Below, piece after piece: positions 45,406 through 54,654 of a stretch of DNA of 64,000 nucleotides (its first letter is position 1; each line of letters begins with the position of its first letter). The stretch is from Leucosporidium creatinivorum (Eukaryota; Basidiomycota; Microbotryomycetes; Leucosporidiales; Leucosporidiaceae). A model generated the notes under the pieces. The model did not search any database. It saw nothing but the letters and a program-made list of their open reading frames with translations, and was not told the DNA's origin. Location: contig BCKL01000005.1 in the NCBI GenBank assembly GCA_001600635.1, positions 1,142,540-1,206,539 on the forward strand, given 5' to 3'. A program made the translations under genes and the position numbers.

Positions 45406-46739
45406 TCACTTCTTCCTCGCCGCCGCTGCACCAAACATCTTTCGCTTCTTGAAGCCTGAGGGTTTCGGCGCTTCCTCCTCGACCTTGGGCTTGACCTCCT
45501 CCCCTGCCTCCCCATCATTGAGCGCCCCACCCTCTCCAGCACCCTCGTCCGCCTCGGGCTGGACCTCCGGCTCATCAAACTCGAGCATCGGCTCCTCGGT
45601 GACCTCGACCTGCTGCCACCCCTCTTTCGTAACCTCCGGCCCCTTCCCCTTCGCCCTCTCCTTCTCCTTCCTCCTCTTCTCCCGCTCCTCCTCCTTGCGC
45701 TTCTTCCTCTCCCTCTCCTCCCCTTCCTTGATTTCCTCCTCCTCCTTGAGCGTCAAGATCTTGCGTTTGAGCTTGAGCGGCGCGACTTTGGTCGGATCCC
45801 ACTCGCCGTCCTCGCCCGCTGCCGTCTTCTCCTTGAGCCAGCGCTTTTGACTCGGTCGGTCCTCCTCTTCTTGTCGCTCGGCGGCAGCGGCGAGGGCGGC
45901 GGCTTCCTCCTCTGTCGGCTTGACGTCTCCTCCATCCTCAGTCTTGACGCCTGCTCCTACTGCAGCTGGTGGTGGTGGCGGAGGCTTAACCTTCTGCACC
46001 ACTTCCCACTGGCCGATCGTGCCCTCCTTCTTGCGCTCCTCTTCCTCCAACCGCGCCTTCTCGTCGACAGGCTCCTCCTCGTAGCCGAGGTCTGCGGCGG
46101 TCGAGTAGTTGGCGAACTTGTCGGTCGGAGCGGCGGGCTTGCGAGACGAGGAGGAGGAAGAGGCGACGGCCGAGGAGGTGGATGGGGAGGTGCCCATTGC
46201 GAGAGCGGCGGCCTGTTCGGTGAGGCAAGAGACGAGGGAGGCAAGGTACTAGTCAGTAGATGTACAGGAAGAGAAAGGATCGACCCTCAGCGGTCTTGCA
46301 AGCAGCACACCAACTCACAGCTTCGATCCGAGCCATCTCCCTCGCCTCCTCCGCCTTGTCCTTCTGATCTTTTTCTCCACGCTTGTAAATGTCGCGGATG
46401 AAGCGCTCGTAGTTTCCCTTGTGCTTGAGACCCGTCTCATGCAGGATGCGCGACTGTGCGAAGCGAGAAGGTTAGCTGTGCGAAGGGCGAACGGCGAGGA
46501 AGGCGGAGGGAAGCAACGTACGGGCTTGTCATCGGCGATGAAGATCTTGCAGTACCTGTGTAGTGAATTAGAGGTCAGTCGGAGCGCTCGGGGATGGTAC
46601 AGACGAGCAGCGAGCGAGAGAGCAGTCGACGCACTTGCACCAGTACTTGTCGCGGCTGACCCAGTACTCAGACCTGTAAGAGAGTAAAGCAGGGTATTAG
46701 CAAGCGTCAACTTGTTAGACAGCAGCTGTAGACGTACAT
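45406..46739 (-). CDS. WBP4: WBP4/FBP21-like spliceosomal protein with U1-type zinc finger
   Basis: Probable pre-mRNA splicing factor. Protein order: MSEYWVSRDKYWCK, YCKIFIADDKP, SRILHETGLKHKGNYERFI. This is a matrin/U1-C-type Cys2-His2 finger (WCKYC...H-x5-H) of the kind that opens WBP4 (MADYWKSQPKKFCDYC...). Then DIYKRGEKDQKDKAEEAREM and ARIEAAALAMG, a Ser-rich stretch, FANYSTAADLGYEEEP, GQWEVVQKV, and a highly charged tail with long Glu/Lys/Arg helices (EEEREKRRKEKERAKGKG), ending SGFKKRKMFGAAAARKK, with the stop at 45406. I see no WW domain, although human WBP4 has two. The initiator codon is split: exon 1 contributes AT (46739-46738), a 64-nt intron (46737-46674) follows, and exon 2 begins with G at 46673. 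The gene is divergent from an acidic orphan by 241 bases. Confidence 0.8.
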
Positions 46740-46980
46740 GATAGGCGAGAGACGAGCGCGAGAGTAGCTGAGAGCTGACTTGAGAGGACGGGAGAGCTGG
46801 CGAGGGCGAGTGAGAATGTAGTGCTGTAGGCCGGGCTATCCAAGTAGCTGAAACAACGAGCTGTAGTTCTGTAGCTGTGAAGCCGAGTAAATGTGGTCGA
46901 AGCCAACCCTTCTCAGCTCTCCAAGCTCGCCTCTCTCCTTCCTGCTTCGTTCAGCTCTCTCGCTTCAACCCTGCACCAAC
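46740..46980. promoter_or_regulatory. Divergent promoter, WBP4-like / acidic orphan
   Basis: A 241-base gap between divergent starts. An ATG at 46891 upstream of the chosen orphan start opens a different frame, so it is not used as the start. No specific element could be named. Confidence 0.35.
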
Positions 46981-47467
46981 ATGTCGGACGAGCCTCAACA
47001 AACGCCTGCAGTTGCAGCTGTAGTAGAAGCAGCCGCGACCACCGCCCCACCAACCGCTGCCGAAGTGCCCAAGGCTCCATCTCCCTCTGCCCCCGCACTC
47101 AGCCTCAAGCCCTCTGCGGTACAAACTCCCGACCTCGATTCGGACGAGGAGGACAGCGATGATGATGATGAAGCTGATCAGGGACCTGGATTGGCCTTCT
47201 TGCTGCAAGAGGTGAGCTCAGCTCAGCGCGTAGAGAAGGGGGAGGCGCGTCGAGCTCAAAGTCGCTGACTCTGCTCTGCTACAGGGCGACTCGGACGACG
47301 AGGATGAAGATGAGGACAAGGATTTCGAAGCTGGAGCAGACGAGCCCGACGTCGAGGAGTTTGACGCGGAGGAGGATGCGGACGATGAGCCTGCGCCCGC
47401 TGCCGTTGCTGCAGTGGACGAGGAGGGAGCTCCTAGGAAGCGGAGGCGAGTGAATGCCGACAAGTGA
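46981..47467 (+). CDS. Small highly acidic nuclear-type protein, function unknown
   Basis: Two exons with the ATG at 46981: MSDEPQQTPAVAAVVEAAAT, an Ala/Pro/Ser arm, then LDSDEEDSDDDDEADQGPGL with AFLLQE. After a short GTGAGC...CTACAG intron comes GDSDDEDEDEDKDFEAGADE, PDVEEFDAEEDADDEPAP and a basic end APRKRRRVNADK, with TGA at 47465-47467. Length is about 138 residues. The acidic patches interrupted by single aromatic residues, plus a terminal KRRR signal, resemble small histone-binding or nuclear chaperone-like proteins. That is inference only, and no family was recognised. Confidence 0.7.
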
Positions 47468-47623
47468 ACACACCCGCCGACCTGCTGTACCCCCCAATTC
47501 GCCCTTGTAGCTCTCTCGCCTCCCAACTCGCCTCCCTCCCTGCTCTCGCTGTTTTAATCTATCCCTAGGGTGTTAACAAATTACTGCAGCGAGACAGAGA
47601 CAACCGCAAATCGTTACAACCCT
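47468..47623. other. Convergent spacer, acidic orphan / GOS1
   Basis: A 156-base gap between facing gene ends. No feature seen. Confidence 0.3.
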
Positions 47624-48693
47624 TCAACCGAACAAGTACCACAGAATCAACAGCACACAGCCAGCAATCACCGAGCCCATGATGACCGAGTCGCGACGTC
47701 GTCGCGAGTTGATCATCCCGATGACAGAGTTGAGCGCTGGCACTTGAGCTGTGATGGAGGAGAGTGAGTGTCAAAGATGACAGAGGTGAATGCGAGAGGA
47801 CGAGGGGAAGAAGCGAGATCAGCCAGCGCCGAGGCAGGAAGGATCGAAGCGAGAGAACTGACCGACGACCCCGCTCATCCTCGCCTGAATGCCCGTGAGA
47901 CCTGCTCGTTGGGCAGCAAACTCGGCTCGAGTAGCGTACGCTTGACTGCGTGCGCGAGACGGGTCAGCATGTCCATCAAGGAGGAGGAGCGGAGAAGAGC
48001 TCACTCTAGGGTAGCGTCGGCCATTCGGTGCGAGTTGTCGATGTGCCCACGCTCCGAGAGGAGGGCATCGGTCGCGGACGAGTTGGTAGAAGACTTGAAC
48101 GCGCTGTCGAGGTATAGATGGTCAGCCCGGCGCTTCTCAGCAGCGGTATTAGACGACCCCCACCTGATCTCCTCCCGAACCGAGCCCAGTAGGTTCGCCC
48201 TCTGCTCCGCTTCCCTCAAGCTGGCCTGTTGAATTCGGGTGTAAGCTCTTGATCTCGTCTCAAGGTGCGAACGAGCCCACCTTTGTCCGAGCATAGTCGC
48301 GCTTGTACTCCGAGAGGACCTCGCGATGCCGTTCGAGGGCGTGTGTAGCGGAAGCAGATGGTGGTGGTTGAGCGGTGGCGTGGAAGGAGTATAACCGCTC
48401 GATCTGTGCTGCGAACTGTGTGCGAGAAGCAGCCCGTCAGCTCCCTGCTCGCTCTCAGCTGCATCAACACGACACGCAGAGCACTCGGCTGCAGTTTGAC
48501 ACGCCGGACTCACCGTGTCCATAGTCCCATTGATCTCCGTCTCCAACTCCTCTTTCCTCCTGGTCAAATCATCCTTGAGCAAGCCCGAGCTCGAGTAGGA
48601 GGTCGAGGCAGAGGCGGCGAGCTTGGAGTACTTTGTCAGGAGGCCCGAGACTGCTGCAGTCGTTTGGTGCAGATCACGTCGCACAGTCTCCAT
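47624..48693 (-). CDS. GOS1: Golgi SNARE Gos1/GOSR1
   Basis: A Qb-SNARE for ER-to-Golgi and intra-Golgi fusion. The ATG at 48693 starts METVRRDLHQTTAAVSGLLT, then KYSKLAASASTSYSSSGLLK and RRKEELETEING. Later exons give HREVLSEYKRDYARTKASLR and EAEQRANLLGSVREEI. The SNARE motif region reads LLSERGHIDNSHRMADATLE, QAYATRAEFAAQRAGLTGIQ and ARMSGVVAQVPALNSVIGMI. The end is NSRRRRDSVIMGSVIAGCVL with LILWYLFG, a single carboxy-terminal membrane anchor, with the stop at 47624-47626. The SNARE layer residues and the SERxxIxxSxRxxDxxLxQA pattern are typical of Gos1/Sec22-group SNAREs. There are about five introns, and length is about 240-260 residues, similar to yeast Gos1 (223). It is divergent from the F-box gene by 256 bases. 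Confidence 0.9.
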
Positions 48694-48949
48694 CGTAAGT
48701 CGTTCTGTAGCTTCTGTAGCCGAGTCGGAGGCGAGTTGCGAGCGAGACGAAAGTTGGGAGAGAGGGAGAGATCGCAGCTTGGCTTTCCACGTCCTCGTTA
48801 GCTTTGATTCAACTACACAGAGACAAGCTGCTGCGCGTGAGTAGAGTACTAGAGATCTATGGCATGCTCAGGCTAACCCTACTGAACCCCTCCAGCAACT
48901 GCTCAACCTCGTCTCTCGCCTGCTTCAGCTTCTCCGTCGTTTCGCCTGC
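48694..48949. promoter_or_regulatory. Divergent promoter, GOS1 / F-box-like gene
   Basis: A 256-base gap between divergent starts with a C/T-rich run before the plus-strand ATG. No site could be named. Confidence 0.35.
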
Positions 48950-50783
48950 ATGGATTCTGCACCTCAATCGCCTTCCTCAGCCGAGGGAGCAGCAGAGGAT
49001 GCTAATATGGAAATGGACAACATCATCCCCTTCCCTTTGCTATCCCTCCCACTCGAGCTGGTCCACCACATAATCCGCTGTCTCGACGAGCGCCCTTCCT
49101 CGTCCAACTTTCCTGCAGGACCTTCTACCGACTTGCTCAACCTCGCAGCGGTCAACGTCTTCTTCTACAACCATTGCCGACCTCTCGTCTGGCGCTCCAT
49201 CTCCTTTGAAGCTCAGCTCGGCGGCATGAGGCCCGAGGCGTGGGTGTTCATGAGGAGTTTGAAGTCACTGGCGGTCGTTATGAGGGAGAGCAGGGCCGTA
49301 GTGGGACACGGACCGAAGGACGAAGGACTCCCCGCCGACCGCACTCGCAGCCAGGATCGTCCAGCCTCACCGCTCCCCATCAAAGCCTTCTCCTACGCCT
49401 CTCCCCGCCATATTCCCATCGGCCGAGAGAACGACGAGCTTCGTATCGAGCTGGAGGCTCTTCTGGAGGTTTTACTCCATCTCAAGGAGAGCAAGGTGCA
49501 AGTCCTCTTCCTCCACGGCAGCGAGGATGGCGTCCCCAAGAAGCTCGGCGCGGCTATACTCAGCGCCATCCTCGCTCTCGACTCGCTCTCGGCACTCAGG
49601 ATGAACCAGATGTACATCAAGGGCAAGCTGGACATGATCGACGAGGCCCAGCAGATGCCACACCTCAGGACGTTGCAGGTCATGCACGGCGCGAGCAAGC
49701 TGGTGAGTCGGCGGTTTCGGTGGATCTTCTGCCGTCGAGCTGGCGCTCACCCTTCGCTTCTTCTGCTCTCCACAGGTCGACATCACTCGGCTCGCGCCCA
49801 ACCTCGAGTCGCTTCTCCTTTGGCCGCACTCTCGCAGGTTCAAGGACCTTGGCCAGATCATCGCCGACAAGCTCCCTACTCTTCGCCTACTCTCCCTCGA
49901 CGCCGTGTTCGATACCGAGCTCATCTTTCAACTGGCGCAGAAGATCGAGGTGAGTCTGCATCCCTGCCTTCATTGCGCTGGCGCCGAGCTGACCTCCCTC
50001 TCCCTTCGCTACAGACCCTCACCGCCAGCGGCATCTCCCTACCCCTCGAAGAGCTCTTCCTCGAGGGCAAGCAGCCCTCTCATCATCGCTCTACCCTCCT
50101 CACCGCCCTCGCCAAGGTCCCCTCCCTCAAGCGACTCGCCCTCTACCACCTCCTCAACGCCAAGCCTCAGCTGCTACACGAGATTCACGAGGCGGCTCCT
50201 CAGTTGGAGGCTTTGACACTTGTTCTCGGCGATACCAGCGCTCCTGTGCAGTGGCCTGCTCCTGTGGTGCGTTTCTCGCCTCCGAGCGCCCGTCGTTCTG
50301 AGCCCTAGCTGACCTTTCCGCTGCTCTCCTCGCCCTCGCACCGACCTCCTCGACTACAGGAAGAGTACCTCTCCCCCCTCTCCAAGTTTCTTAACCTCAG
50401 TTTCTTCGCCTGGGATCAACGCACACCCCAGATCAGCCCCACCCTCGGCGAGCCACTCAAGAAGCGCCTTGAGCTCGAATACGACACACTTTCGGCGCTG
50501 GGACGGGCGATGCCCAAGTTGGAGGAGGCTGTCGCGATTACGGAGGATGTCAGTGAAGGTGAGGTGTCGGCTCTTTGGCGAGGCGGGACTCGGCGGGCGT
50601 GTGAGGCGCTCAGTGGCTTTCGAACGGAAGCTAACCTCGCCTGTGTTACGCTACAGGATCATGCGGCTACTTCGCCGCCTTCAATCGACTCCGAGGCGGT
50701 GCCGTGCGCGTGCAGGTCAAGAAGGATCGCGCGACCGACTTCCTGGTCGGGTTCGAGCGGTGGTGCGTGATTGCCGATGATTA
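48950..50783 (+). CDS. F-box/LRR-like protein
   Basis: The ATG at 48950 starts MDSAPQSPSSAEGAAEDANM. An F-box-like segment follows at residues about 25-80: FPLLSLPLELVHHIIRCLDE ... DLLNLAAVNVFFYNHCRPLV and WRSISFE. F-box segments bind Skp1 in SCF ubiquitin ligases. The rest is leucine-rich: VQVLFLHGSEDG, HLRTLQVMHGASKL, DITRLAPNLESLLLWPHS, LPTLRLLSLDAVFDTELIFQ, LPLEELFLEGKQPSHH and VPSLKRLALYHLLNA, spaced like irregular leucine-rich repeats. The carboxy end is AVRVQVKKDRATDFLVGFER with WCVIADD, stop at 50781-50783. There are about four introns. Length is about 510-530 residues. Such proteins are numerous in basidiomycetes and most have unknown targets. Confidence 0.75.
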
Positions 50784-51258
50784 AAGCAGAGGTATACACG
50801 CGCCCAAGTGCCTTGCAATACTGTTGTACGAGCTTCTCCGGAGCTGAGGGCTGATGCGGCGAGCAGAGAGCAGGGGGCCTAGCGAATTAAGGAGGCTCGG
50901 CGATCACTTCACTTGGCTTGATAGCCAGTGCACGCTCGTGGCCCCGCTAGAAACGGGCAGCAGTCCTCGTCGCCCACAAGCAGCCGACCGCCCGACGACC
51001 CGCCGCCCGCGAGAATGCTTCGGCGCCCCTCCTGCTCGCCGTCCCTACTCCGCCGACCCTCGTCTCGTGGCCTTCTCTGACACTCGCGACAACGCCACGC
51101 CATCTCTCTTCTCTCCTCTCAGATGTGGGATGTCCCCAACGCAATCTTGCAACCACGCCGAGTTGTACAGAACCGGAAACCCTGGCCGTATTTAACGGTA
51201 GCTGTGGAGAGGGAGAGGGTCAGCGAACGGCTCCTGGAGTGGATTAGCGTGGGAAAAA
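50784..51258. other. Convergent spacer, F-box-like gene / uS9 gene
   Basis: About 475 bases between facing gene ends. The plus strand stays open for 113 codons (50854-51195), but with an Arg/Pro-biased peptide typical of GC-rich non-coding DNA. No RNA gene or repeat was seen. Confidence 0.35.
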
Positions 51259-52065
51259 TCACGATTTCTGGAAGCGGGAGCGGGCACCGTTTCCACCGAA
51301 CTAGAGAAGGAAGGCGACAAGTTAGCGCTCGGCCGAGGGAGGAACGCCGAGATTCGGGGCGCACCTTCTTGGGCTCGCAGCGACGGGGGTCGGCGACGAG
51401 GAGAGTCCTGTCGTAGGCGACGAGGACCTTGCGGACCTCAAGGGCCGAGGCGGCGTCCTCGTACTTGGCGACGTAGGCGACAACAGCCTTGGCGATGGCC
51501 TGGCGGAGGGCGTAGACCTGCGAGGTGTGTCCTCCTCCGGAGACACGGAGACGGATGTCCATGCGGGCGAGGGGGGAGGGGAGGGAGGTGGTCGACGAGG
51601 TGAAGGAGGAGAGGAGGAGGAGGGGCTCTGTTGATAGGGAGCGCCGAGTGGAGGTTCGAGATAGACGCATATGCGGGGGCCGGGACGAGATCAGCGACTC
51701 GGTCTGACGAGCTGTACGATACAGCAGTATCTCCCTCGGTCGTCTCGGCTGTATTCAAACACTCACCGTAGAGCTTGGGGCGGAGGATGGGGGAGCCGTA
51801 GAGCGAAAGGGGAACTCCGTTGACCTTGATGAGTCCCTTACCCTCCTGCAGAACATCAACCACGAGAGCATAGGTCAGCCCTGCCGAATTCCTGCATAGT
51901 CTCCCCCTCCCAGCAGCATCTGAGCCTCCCTCCGGCTCGCCTCTCCAATCCCAGCTGCCTCCTCTCCGCATCTCAATGAACATGGTAACGCACGCGAGCG
52001 AGGGCGACAGCGGTGGCCGTCTTCTTCTTGCCGAAAGTCTGGACAGACTGCTGGGTGGACGACAT
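51259..52065 (-). CDS. RPS16: 40S ribosomal protein uS9 (S16)
   Basis: A structural protein of the small cytosolic subunit. The ATG at 52065 starts [20 protein letters not shown] then ALARV. The next exon gives [20 protein letters not shown] and ILRPKLY. The third exon continues with [80 protein letters not shown], and the last exon has [13 protein letters not shown] with TGA at 51259-51261. Yeast and human uS9 end in RFQKSYR, so this protein lacks the two last residues. That tail normally reaches the P-site tRNA, so the missing YR is worth checking as a sequence error. Length is about 144 residues. Confidence 0.94.
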
Positions 52066-52286
52066 CTGTTGGTGGGTGAATTGGGGAGGGATCAAAGGTT
52101 CGAGGTGGTCGTGGGCGAAGGTGTAGGGGCAGCAGGACGACAAGGGCGGGTGGGAAATTGAAGTGTTCGGGTGCAGAATTCGATTTGGCGATGTAGGAGA
52201 GCCACAGAGAGTCGTAAGGAGGAGGGTCAAGGGTTCAATAGCGAGAGGGCGAAAAAATGGTCGTCAAAGGCGCGGCAAGAGGGTGA
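52066..52286 (-). promoter_or_regulatory. Upstream region of the uS9 gene
   Basis: About 220 bases between the uS9 start and the end of repeat copy B. The coding strand is C/T-rich just before the ATG, as at eL34, but the two promoters share no obvious sequence. Only the neighbouring repeats match. Confidence 0.4.
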
Positions 52287-53905
52287 GATGTAGGGGAGCG
52301 GGAGCAGAGGTTAGTGGTGCGCTACACGGGCAGCAATTCGCACTTGCTGCACGTTACCTCAGACTTACGTTGGTGAAGGGAGAACAGGCGAAACCAACCT
52401 TGGGCGCTGACGAGGCCAAGTCGACCCTCGACCGGCCAAGTTCGAAAGGGGGTTGCTGCTCAAATGTACTCGATTAACTCGCTCGACAAGCTCGGTCGGG
52501 CTCGATGAATCGAATGCAAATCGTTTCAGATGACTTTCTGTACACTTGCAACTCTGTAGCCCAAAGCTGGGCTCTCGCTTGCGAGCCAGCTTGCGCCGGA
52601 ACGGCATGTAGGGATCGCGAGGAGTCACCAAATAAGTGAGATGTAGCTCGGTCACTGAAGCTAGCCTACAGCTTCGCAATGAGACGCCCATGAAGAGCGA
52701 GAGTGTGAGAAGCCGTCTCGGCGCACCGGCCAGAAGCACAGCTGGCGAGGTGCAGCGTGCTGATAGCTGACAGTCACCTCTATTCGCAGTAGTGTACAGT
52801 GTACCTTAAACGAGAAGCTGTATGAGCTGGTCGAAACTTTCGGCGCGGAGAAAGCGCTGTCGCTGCACTTCGGCGAGGGCTGGCGAGCTCAACGTGAGCC
52901 GGGAAGCCTGGGCAGAGAGTTGGGAAGGCAAGTAGATACGTGCTAGGTAGGGTGAAGCTCAATCCAATACAAGCTGCACCCTGTCGCCAAAGCGAGGCCG
53001 AGCGAGCTTGGCCCAGCGCCGAGCTCAAAATGGCTCGCTTCGCCTCTTTGCTCTCTTTCTCTCCTGCCACATCCTTCTGGAGTGGTCGTTGCGTGTAGCA
53101 TTCTCAAGCATGGTGCTCTCGCTCGTGTGAGTGCAGGCCTTCTGGAAAAGGCTCTGCCACCTGGATCAAGGCCCGACTCTTCCTCGCGTGAAGCTGCTCG
53201 TCGACCTCCAACTCTCCTTCAGCGAAGGATCGCAGAGCAGCTGCTCCCGCTCTTGTAGCGTCGGGGAGCAGTTTCACTCGCGATCCTGGGACGACCGCTT
53301 GAGCCTCCCATACAGCTCTCGCAGCCTGCTCTTCGTTGAGCAAGCTCGAACTGAGATCGAAGCGCCCGAGGAGCTCGCTGCCGTTTGCTCCTCTTTAGCG
53401 CTGGGAAGGCCGCTACAGCATTCCCGCTCAAACTTGAGCCACAATACGCATGCGCGCTTGCAGAATGCTGCTCGTCCGCTGCCTTCGTAATGAGGCCTTT
53501 AATGAGGAGCCGCGAGGAAGTGCCCCTCATCTCAAGCGTCGACGGGAGGCGCGCTACAAGTCCTCCCATTCCAGTTTCCGAGCTACCACGTCTTCTCGGT
53601 GCTCTCTTGGCACCCAGAGGTGATTCCTTTGTCGCGCTGCTGGCTTGTATGGATACAGGGAGCTCGGGAAGGGAGAGTCTCGGCGAGCGGGCGGGCTGCA
53701 GAGGGGATGGTGGGAGTGCAGGACAAGCAGCAGCGAGGGGCAGAGAGGGTGGGGGTTCAGAGGAACACTCTAAGCTCACCACCCAGAGGCAGAGCATACC
53801 GCTGGGCGTGCTCTCTACAGCTAGCAGCCTCTCGTCAGGCTGACTCGCTTCAAGTCCGGCGGCGGCGCTCGGTGTCCAATCTCAAACAGGCGAGTCGCGC
53901 CTGAT
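52287..53905 (-). repeat. Repeat family copy B (longest continuous copy)
   Basis: Read on the minus strand from 53905, this matches copy A2 (40556-41745) and then, from about 52770 to 52287, copy A1 (39955-40434). The copy is thus a single 1.6 kb unit combining what is split between two tandem partial copies in cluster A. It ends at the sequence CTACATCTCACC, the same end point as A1. Its orientation relative to the downstream ribosomal protein gene is the same as in cluster A. There is no protein domain, poly-A tail or clear terminal repeat. Near-identity suggests recent duplication or gene conversion. Confidence 0.88.
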
Positions 53906-54149
53906 GCCCTTCGTACCCTCTGCTCAGTTCGCCACTACCTTTTAAGTCTCAACTAGAGCCGCATACCGGGACAAACTTTCACATGCTCGACGCTTTGAGC
54001 AGGCGAGGGCTGAGGTTCGTCTTCGCCGAGCCTTACGCACAGTGAAGTGGAGCCCGCTGATGACTCCCAGGAGCGCTCTACCATGCCATCAAAGTCCTCT
54101 GCTGCGCCCAACTATGCGTATGCCTCTGTCAAGGGCGCAAGAAGAGGAG
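53906..54149. other. Spacer within repeat cluster B
   Basis: No gene and no clear match to the repeat family. Possibly older, diverged repeat sequence. Confidence 0.3.
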
Positions 54150-54500
54150 CAGAGCGCCGGGCCTCTTACTCTTGCGCCGAACTCGGACTGACAGCCCTCG
54201 GCGAGCGTACATGAGGACTACGAGGCTGCAGTGTTCTGTTGGCCCATCCAGAGATTGCTGATGGTCATTCGAGCGTCCGAGTGCGGCGGGAAGAGGAGGG
54301 ATTGCGTCGCAGGAGAGAACGCCGAGAACGCCGAGATTGTCGAAAGGGGCAGACCGCGCCCACAGCAGGCAGACTCGGTCGGAAAGGGGAAGGGCGTGCT
54401 GAGCATTGAGAACCTGAGAGCTCCAGACGGAGAGATGTAGCACGACGGAGCAAGGGAGGAGGGCGAGGGAAGCCCAAGTCGACCCTGCGCCAAATGCTGC
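54150..54500 (-). repeat. Repeat family copy B2 (diverged)
   Basis: On the minus strand, 54500-54450 shares TTGGCGCAGGGTCGACTTGG and the following GCTTCCCTCGCCCTCCTCCC with copy A2 at 42015-42060, and ends its shared block at CTACATCTCTCC. The segment 54215-54150 resembles 39800-39860 of copy A1 (GAGGGCTGTCA, CGAGTTCG). The rest has diverged. It is an older member of the same family. Confidence 0.6.
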
Positions 54501-54654
54501 AGGAACTCGGTGTCGCCATCGCCGAGCTCGCCCTAGCAGGGCGATGCGAATGAGCAGCGTGCGCGCAGTACCGTTCTACAAGCTCACAGAAACGCTTGAA
54601 TAGTCCTTGCTAGTTATGAATGGTGTATGTTCTGCTTCTAGACGGCCTGAAGCT

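Noticed and set aside
50854-51195. A 113-codon plus-strand frame between the F-box and uS9 genes
   Set aside because: Arg/Pro-biased composition, no domain, and located in a convergent 3' spacer.
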